Position numbers and translations under genes: made by a program. Shown here in pieces: positions 57,586 to 64,000 of a stretch of 64,000 bases of DNA. This DNA comes from Trichosphaerium sp. ATCC 40318 (lineage: Eukaryota > Discosea > Flabellinia > Trichosidae), in NCBI GenBank assembly GCA_038496445.1, contig JALMLS010000213.1, positions 1-64,000 of the forward strand, given 5' to 3'. Each line of letters opens with the position of its first letter. Positions within the stretch are counted from its first letter, which is position 1. The notes beneath the pieces were generated by a model, which did no database searches, was not told the DNA's origin, and saw only the letters and a list, made by a program, of their open reading frames with translations.

Positions 57586-59318
57586 ATGAGCGAACCCAAA
57601 CGCAACAGATCAAATATAGGCAATGATATCTACGAACAAGAACATTTTCACACCCGCACATCACCTCCAGCTGAAAATTCAACCCCACCTCGATCACCTG
57701 CTTATAGTTACAACGCAGCATCACGCTCTAGCTTTCCGCCTACCCCACCTGGATCTCCTGGTTATGAACCCTCTTCACTCATTCATACCCCTGCGTCACC
57801 TTCGCCTACCCCACCTGGCTCACCCTACTTTATTACCACCCCAACATCACCTTCGTATTCACAAACAGATTGCAATCAATCAGAGGAACAAAGTATCGAA
57901 TGGTACATTTATTAAACGGTGCTCCGTTACTCACTATTGTAGCGATCTGGATACATACTACAGAACTGTAGTGTTGCCACTGGGCCCACCTCCAAGAACA
58001 CCTGGTCGCCCTGTACTATTCGTTGAACAGGACTTGCATTTTGAGTTATCAGAAGAAATACTTCGTATCTATCGCACTTCGTACTTTGCTAATTTATACA
58101 ACGATATAAACCAAAACGTGAATGCCTATGGGGAAATTATACTTCCACCTTCAAGGTATGTTGGTTGATTTTAACCACTCTTTAAAACTACTTAACACAG
58201 ATTCCATGAACTTCTTGAACAACTTGTACTTCTTATGAAGGATGAAAATGGCCAGCGAGCCATTCCTCATAACCTGATGTATCTTGCAGCAACCCATTAT
58301 GGTATTGACCCTAGAATAATAACACCTGAGCGTACTTAATGAGGGCGTATCTTTAGATACTAAGAACTTTACTAGCAACAAAGGAAATGCTTCTTAAACT
58401 AACAATAGATTACTTCAGATTATTCTTAAATGAGCTGAATGATAACATGCAGAAAACGGTGCGTTGATTATAGTAATGGGCTAGTAGTAATTTGATTGAT
58501 TTAAATAGGCAACAGATGGTCATTTTTCGTACACAAAAAGGCTACATGAACGCAATCCGATTATAACTGATAACTTTGCTCTTCTGCAACAATATCTGGG
58601 TACCCACAAGTGCTAACGTTTATCCGATAAGCTCACAATTATGTAAAACACGATGATGGTACATTCTCTCTTACTATTCATTGGAACGAGGCTAGACTAG
58701 ATCAAGATGATCATGGTATCAAATAATTGGCTAAAGTTTGCTGTTCTATGTACATGAGCTAAGGCAACCAATATTGACTTTAGTGTAGGCAAAAGACTTT
58801 ATGCGAAAGCTATTCATGCTAGATGGGAAGAGGTAAAACGTCATGACACACGCGTTCACCAAGAGTTCTTGAACCAAACATCACCATATGAACGAAGTAT
58901 ATTTAGAGTAGCTCTAATTTACGCTAGCAATGCTGAAATCATCAATTACGATAATTTCCAATTCGATAGACACGTGAACTACAGAGTGCCTCTGTACGTA
59001 TTATATTCTGGTTGCCAACTCAGCTTATAATAGATCAAACACACTTTTCTTTGCCCAGCACGAAAATGCAGTTATAGAGGATAATATTCACTGTATGAAG
59101 TTGCGCGACCATTATTGTAAACTCTTCGATACTGTACGTGTACAAGAATACAATGTAAAGCTCATTACATTGTTAAGGTATGCTGTAATGACGTTATTGC
59201 CGAGGAAAATAGCTGCCTTATGACGTTTATTGTTCCAAAAGTAGAGATAGTAGAAAAATATATTCGTGAGAGCCATAACAAACTCAACGTGTATGACATG
59301 TGCCAACCCAATTATTAA
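57586..59318 (+). pseudogene. D8: divergent proline-rich BTB gene with a frameshift
   Basis: MSEPKRNRSNIGNDIYEQEH then a Pro-rich region with three TPPGSP/PPRSP-type repeats (PPTPPGSPGYEP, PTPPGSPYF). BTB exon LGPPPRTPGRPVLFVEQDLH, YGEIILPPSR; exon 2 FHELLEQLVLLMKDENGQ. Compared with D6, about 20 bases are missing near 58709, so the frame ...DQDDHGIK meets TAA at 58724. Downstream exons (VGKRLYAKAIHARWEE; last exon NSCLMTFIVPKVEIVEKY ... DMCQPNY and stop) remain open. Likely a recent pseudogene, or a truncated BTB protein ending after the exon-5 region. Confidence 0.65.
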
Positions 59319-59513
59319 TAAACACGTTTATTTTGTATCTTGGCTTGAGAAAACATAGCCTACTGTAACATGTTAATTACTGTTCTTTAATGCCAGTATG
59401 TTTTCGGCTGAACATACTGCCTGAGTACGTAGTGAAAATTACCATAGCTAGAATACTGAGCATCCACAAAGGTGATTTCTTGCTTTGTGATTTAATCTAA
59501 TTCAAGCGGAATG

Positions 59514-61031
59514 CTAATTGCTTGCTTGTTTAATTGTCTTAGGAACCCGTAGTTGATCATATGGTGTGAGATACAGTGGCATATAATCTTCAAGCACAGA
59601 TTTGGTAATTTCTGGGATTGACAATGTGATTGTTAACGTGTCATCGCTGTAGATCTTTTCTTCCACACAAGTCTTTAAAATTATTAGCAAAGCAAAAGCA
59701 GTAAAAAACCGTGACAAGTAAATAGTACTGCATTGATAAAACGTACTGCTACTTCCAAGAATGCACACATTAGACTAACAAGCTTTCTGCGCTTCAACTG
59801 ATCATTGACTATGTTTTTAACACAACATATAGTGCCTTGTCTACAACATGTGCATTACCATAATACAGAATTCCAAAACTTTAGACATACCGAACAGTAA
59901 TGAGGTAATCATAGTAAACATCAGCTGGAAGGTCTATGCTTGACGAATGATACATAATAACAAATTTTAATGATCCTATTGCTGCCTCTCTTACATAAGC
60001 ATTGCGTAAAGGCGGTCTCTGGTAGTTCAAAAAGTTCCATCTTTTGTATTGAGATTTGGCCCATAGTTCTTCAGCTAAAGAGGTACATAAGGAACAAAGG
60101 CACTAAATACAAACATACTTAAGTTGGCAAACTTCCAAAATTTACCAGCAACCGCCCTACTACATCTCTCTTGTACAACTTCAAGTCCAACTTCATTGTC
60201 TGTCCAAAACACTGCCATTTGTTCTATGCCATTTTTATCATTGATACACCTACAGTGCTATATACAATGAGGTTAGGTTACTGCAATCACTTGTTAACTA
60301 ATACCAAGTTACAGTGTTTGAAGTACTGCTCCACCGCAGCTCTCCCGAACTCTGTCTTTAAATATCGTGTTGGAGGTTTCGCATTACCCTTTACTTCTCC
60401 AATACAGTACGATTCAAAGCCTTCCTCCGCCTGGGTATAAATTAGTCTTATAGTATTGTATGGGTACCAAAGTATACAGGGGCGGTAAGTTCATCTTGTA
60501 GCTTTTCCCAAAGCTTTTTGACTTGTTCAAGGCTGTGTGTAACTGCAACAATTGTAATCTTCTTCGCTACACGTTTGTGAGTAGAAGTACTTTGGCCGTC
60601 ACGTGTACAAAAAGGCATAGGCAAGTCTTTCCAAACAATGGGTATGCCATAGTATTCAGCTGCAAACCATAAATTAGTGGGATCGTCAACGATCTCCATT
60701 CGCTCTCGTTTCATAAGTTTCAAGATAATTGGAAGAAACTTTGAATGGCTGTTTGTTGGTACTGTCAGCTTATACGCGTGAAAGAGGGTTATGGTACGTG
60801 CCTACATTCCTCCAGAATCGTTGTTTTTGAAGAATTATCGTGTAGTGATTCGAAGTGGAGTTTAGACGCAAACAACGATGAAGGGTATGCGTTGAGAAGC
60901 TGTTCTGGAAGCGTAAAGCTAAAATCACCACATTTAAACTGTGCTGGTGGTTTTTCTGCGTTTATAATCGCTCTAGCCGTTGTATCCATCTTTGGATTCA
61001 GTTTTCTCTTCTTTTGTTGTGGTTCAGACAT
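59514..61031 (-). CDS. NLS-BTB family gene C19
   Basis: MSEPQQKKRKLNP; BTB half CGDFSFTLPEQLLNAYPSSLF (Pro for Ser). Intron 1 starts GCACGT at 60801. Exon 2 HSKFLPIILKLMKRERMEIV, AAEYYGIPI. Intron 2 is T|GTACAC to GTAG, 42 nt and without a stop, so retention is also open. Exon 4 LKTEFGRAAVEQYFKHC; exon 8 TCVEEKIYSDDTLTITLSIP, ending VPKTIKQASN and stop. In frame. Confidence 0.85.
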
Positions 61032-61398
61032 AGAAACGGGATTTCAGTCAATAGAAATGGCGAAAAATTTGTGCACAGCTTGAATGATACGGACAATACT
61101 TCAAAGAATGAGCTAACGAACTTTTTAGCTTTTGTCAGAGTAGACAGAACGTTTGATAGGCAGTGAATTATCTTGTAGTGATTCAAAGTGGAGTGTAAAC
61201 GCAAACAACGATTTTTAATTTTATTTCCGGAGAGCGTGTCGCCTTGGTTTAGCATCAATGCTGGGTATAGAATGCTTTTGTGTAACGAAGAGGATACTAT
61301 ATTTTATACATAAGTTGTAGGTCGCTACAAAGCGTTACATCTCGGACTCTCACGGAGCCCGTTGAGTCTCGGCTTACTGAATATCCTCTTATACTGGA
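61032..61398. other. spacer with a duplicated exon-1 scrap
   Basis: At about 61160-61216 (minus) a short copy of the exon-1 segment of C19 is visible: GAATTATCTTGTAGTGATTC and AAGTGGAGTGTAAACGCAAA match the region at 60835-60875. No other exons accompany it. Confidence 0.6.
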
Positions 61399-62905
61399 CT
61401 ACTCCTGCTTAATTCGTTCTCGATCATATGGTGTGACGTATAGTGGTAAAAAATCATCAAGAATAGCTTTATCAATTTCAGGTATTGCAAATGTGATTGT
61501 AAAAATGTTTTCATCGTAGAGCTTTTCTTCAACGAAAGTCTATGGTTAATAATTAACATTCAATGTAAGTGAGAACAAGAAACGTACTGCAACACCCAAC
61601 AACACAACAAGTACCCCAGCTAGCTTGTCTCGCAACATTTTGTTGCTCAGCATAGTTTCAACTGAACATGCATGCTTTGGACTAAAAGGGCAGGTTAGTG
61701 TTCGCTTTTAGATTAATGCTAGGCATACTCAGCACGAATGCGGTAATTGCAGTTGATGTGGTTGGGTTCTACTTCGGTTGAATGATACAAAACAATAAAT
61801 TGCAACTCTCCTAGCGATGACACGTTTGCAAATGCTGCACGTAATTTTGGACCCCCAGAGTACAGATCATTCCATCTTTCATATTGCATCTTGGCCCACA
61901 GCTCTTCTGCTAAGCGGGGTCACAAAACAATAGTAGTAAAGATAAGTTAATGTACTCAAGGTTGCATATTCCCATTTGTGACCTGCAATGGATTTAACAA
62001 AATTTTCTTTTATTACTTTAACTCCAACTTCAGTGTCTGTCCAAAACACTGCTACTTCTTCATTGCCATCTTTATCTTTAATGTATTTATAGTGCTTGTA
62101 ATGAGATTAGGTAACCGCCAAAGTTATTTGTCTCGTACCAAGCTACAAAGGTCAAAGTACTTCTCCATCGCAGCTCTACCAAACTCTGTCCTTAAAAATA
62201 GTGTTGGATGTTTCGCATTACTGTTTATACCGCCAATAGAATAAGAATGTAAACCTTTCTTTGCCTGTTTTCGAGTTAGGAATGTAGTGAGTTCCATCAA
62301 CGCACAAGAACAATAAGTTCATCTTGTAATCTTTCCCAGAGCTCTTGTACTTGCTCGAGAATATATGTTACAGCTGTAATTACTATTCTATTCGCTACAA
62401 AGGATGTTAGTACCTAAAAGACCTTGAGACCACGTGTACGATAAAGCATTTTTATCTCTCTCCACGCAATAGGTACGCCATAATATTGTGCCGCATAATA
62501 TAAATTGGAGGCATCTTTAACACCAGCTATGCTTTCTTTTTTCATTATACTCACGATTGTCGGAAGATGTTTTGAATGGCTACAATCGATATTTAAACTC
62601 ATTACTAGCTAAAGTACACGGACCTGCATTCCTCTAAAAGCGTTGTTGATTCTGACGATGAATTATCTTGTAGTGATTCAAAATGTACTTTAGACGCGAA
62701 AAGAGACGATGAATACGCGTCGAGAAGCTCTTCCGATAACGTAAAGCTAAAATCACCACATTTAAACTGTATTGAACTTTCTGTTGCTGTTTCTGTTGTT
62801 TCAGTGGTCGTATTAAGTTTCCTCTTGTTGCGGTTCAGGTTCTTCCTTTGTTGCAACTTCTGGTGTTGAATTCAGTTTCCTCTTATTTTTGTGTGGTTCA
62901 GACAT
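61399..62905 (-). CDS. NLS-BTB family gene C20, exon 1 frameshift between two NLS units
   Basis: ATG at 62905 opens MSEPHKNKRKLNS; a second basic unit follows as in C17. Around 62834-62842 about five bases are missing relative to C17, so the reading from the ATG runs into TAA while KRKLNTTTETT and the BTB half CGDFSFTLSEELLDAYSSSLF lie in another frame. No good in-frame ATG is seen for the second frame. Exon 2 HSKHLPTIVSIMKKESIAGV, AAQYYGVPI; intron 2 C|GTACAC. Exons 3-8 are clean, ending YDRERIKQE and stop. Probably recently inactivated unless it starts elsewhere. Confidence 0.65.
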
Positions 62906-64000
62906 TGCGTGCAAGGTGTATAAAACGTTCTACACATTTTTTTATAGTGATTGATCAGTTGGCACTTGAAGTGCCGTGTACTCTGATCAGTGAGATAATA
63001 GGTTAAATCCATTTTTTTAGTTGCGCCTATTAAGGAAAGGGTAGAGGATCTCGAGTAGTGATTGTAAGTACATGCAACATATTTGTACACAGAGATTTTA
63101 TTTTTATGGTTTTGCTTGAACTCTTGCAATCATTATTACGGGTGTGCACTGATCTTGGAGACATAAAAATCCCTCTTGGTACAATACAAACACTACCTTA
63201 ACTTAATACCGTCGATGCTTTTCAGGGATTGGTTACAGGAACGAGTATAGCTGAGGTAACCTTCTATTGGATGAATATGTCACCATTTCAGGCGTTTGAA
63301 TTCGTGAGACCGAAGCTCAACATTGATCTCAACAGAAGACGCATTAACACAATTAAACTATGGCTAATATCAACAACACCCACAAACCCCCTAACCAAAT
63401 TCAATCAAACTCAAACATGACTAAACCGCCAAACCTTGCTACCAGAGCAAGGTTGTGTCTAGTGATCAGTGTGCAATCATAGGGACACACTCCAGGGATA
63501 TTGGTCAGCAATCAAGTATTACGGCACCTCGAGTGCCAAGTGATTGAAAACTATGGTGGTAGAATATTAACACCCGTAACCACCCTTACCAAAAAACTCA
63601 TAGTAATCAAAGGGACACACTCAAGGGATAATGGTCAGCAATCAAAGTATTACGGCACCTCGAGTGCCAAGTGATTGAAAACTATGGTGGTAGAATAATA
63701 ACACCTGTATCCACCCCAACCCCTTGAAAACTTCATTTTCTTTCCAAAACTTTTCTTCTCTTTTCCTTTTTTTTTTACCATTTATTTCTTTTTCTTGAAA
63801 AATTCACATCTTGTATGTAATGTAATTCGCACAAGTGCGCTGTAGTGTTTTATGTACAAATATACACGACATCAGTGCGCTATTGATAGCCACTAAGACG
63901 TTGTCTTTCCTCCCAAACAATCGCATATTAGTTGTCTAGCTGGCGCAACGGTTATTCTAGCGATTCAAAAATAGCTAAAGAGCTGATTTAGTAAATACAC
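62906..64000. other. non-coding end of the window
   Basis: No family exon. A 63-codon frame at 63229-63420 is unsupported. The region has palindromic GGCAC...GTGCC motifs (62961-62975 and in the tandem repeat) and a polypyrimidine stretch at 63733-63796. Confidence 0.45.
63472..63715. repeat. two-copy tandem repeat, period about 130 bp
   Basis: AGGGACACACTC at 63481 recurs at 63611; both units continue GGTCAGCAATCAA, TATTACGGCACCTCGAGTGC, CAAGTGATTGAAAACTATGG and TGGTAGAAT. Each unit carries the hairpin GGCAC-CTCGA-GTGCC. Identity is high, with one-base indels. Confidence 0.85.

Noticed and set aside
1-64000. Prokaryotic or organellar genome, CRISPR array, tRNA or rRNA
   Set aside because: Spliceosomal introns everywhere; no regularly spaced direct repeats and no recognisable tRNA or rRNA segments.

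Overview
This window is AT-rich nuclear DNA from a eukaryote. Coding segments are broken by many very short introns of about 39-61 nt, with GT or GC donors, frequent TACTAAC-like branch sites and AG acceptors. There are no operons, no bacterial ribosome sites and no long uninterrupted gene series. I cannot name the organism. The compact introns, F-box/LRR and BTB genes and a secreted SdrD_B-type protein suggest a protist, an early-diverging fungus or a similar compact genome. I saw no rRNA, tRNA, CRISPR array, transposase or reverse transcriptase.

The window is dominated by one multigene family that I could not match to a named family. I call it the NLS-BTB family. Each full member has eight exons over about 1.45 kb and encodes about 380 residues. 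It starts with a basic nuclear-localisation-like motif (SEPQKKKRKLNP), followed by a KCTD/T1-like BTB half in exon 1 (CGDFSFTLSEELLNAY), the second BTB half in exon 2 (HSKYLPTILSLM ... AAEYYGVPI), and six further conserved exons without a recognised domain. I count 20 members (C1-C20), including a truncated copy, an in-frame mini-gene and frameshifted ones. There are also four pseudogenes or fragments (P1-P4). A divergent subfamily of eight loci (D1-D8) shares the exon plan and a GERLWA-type exon 6 but has different N-termini, several of them proline-rich.

Layout: 0-9 kb holds C1, an F-box/LRR gene, D1, C2 and a single-exon KCTD-like BTB gene. 9-27 kb is mostly minus-strand copies with fragments, pseudogenes, D3 and D4. 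27-34 kb is a plus-strand run C10-C13. 34-41.6 kb is minus-strand C14, C15, D5 and C16. 41.9-44.7 kb has D6 and pseudogene P4. 44.7-51.8 kb is a tandem pair of secreted multi-exon genes (E1, E2), the second one broken. 52.4-63 kb has D7, C17, C18, D8, C19 and C20. The last kilobase is non-coding with a tandem repeat.

The most striking signal is at splice sites. Intron 2 of the NLS-BTB family begins with GC (GCACGT) in 16 of 19 copies that keep it, and intron 1 toggles between GT and GC among paralogs. The locus also shows active birth and death: chimeric junctions, gene-conversion-like mosaics, an in-frame internal deletion and inverted segmental duplication. F-box and BTB proteins are classically substrate adaptors of cullin ubiquitin ligases, so a rapidly evolving nuclear adaptor arsenal is a reasonable but untested hypothesis.
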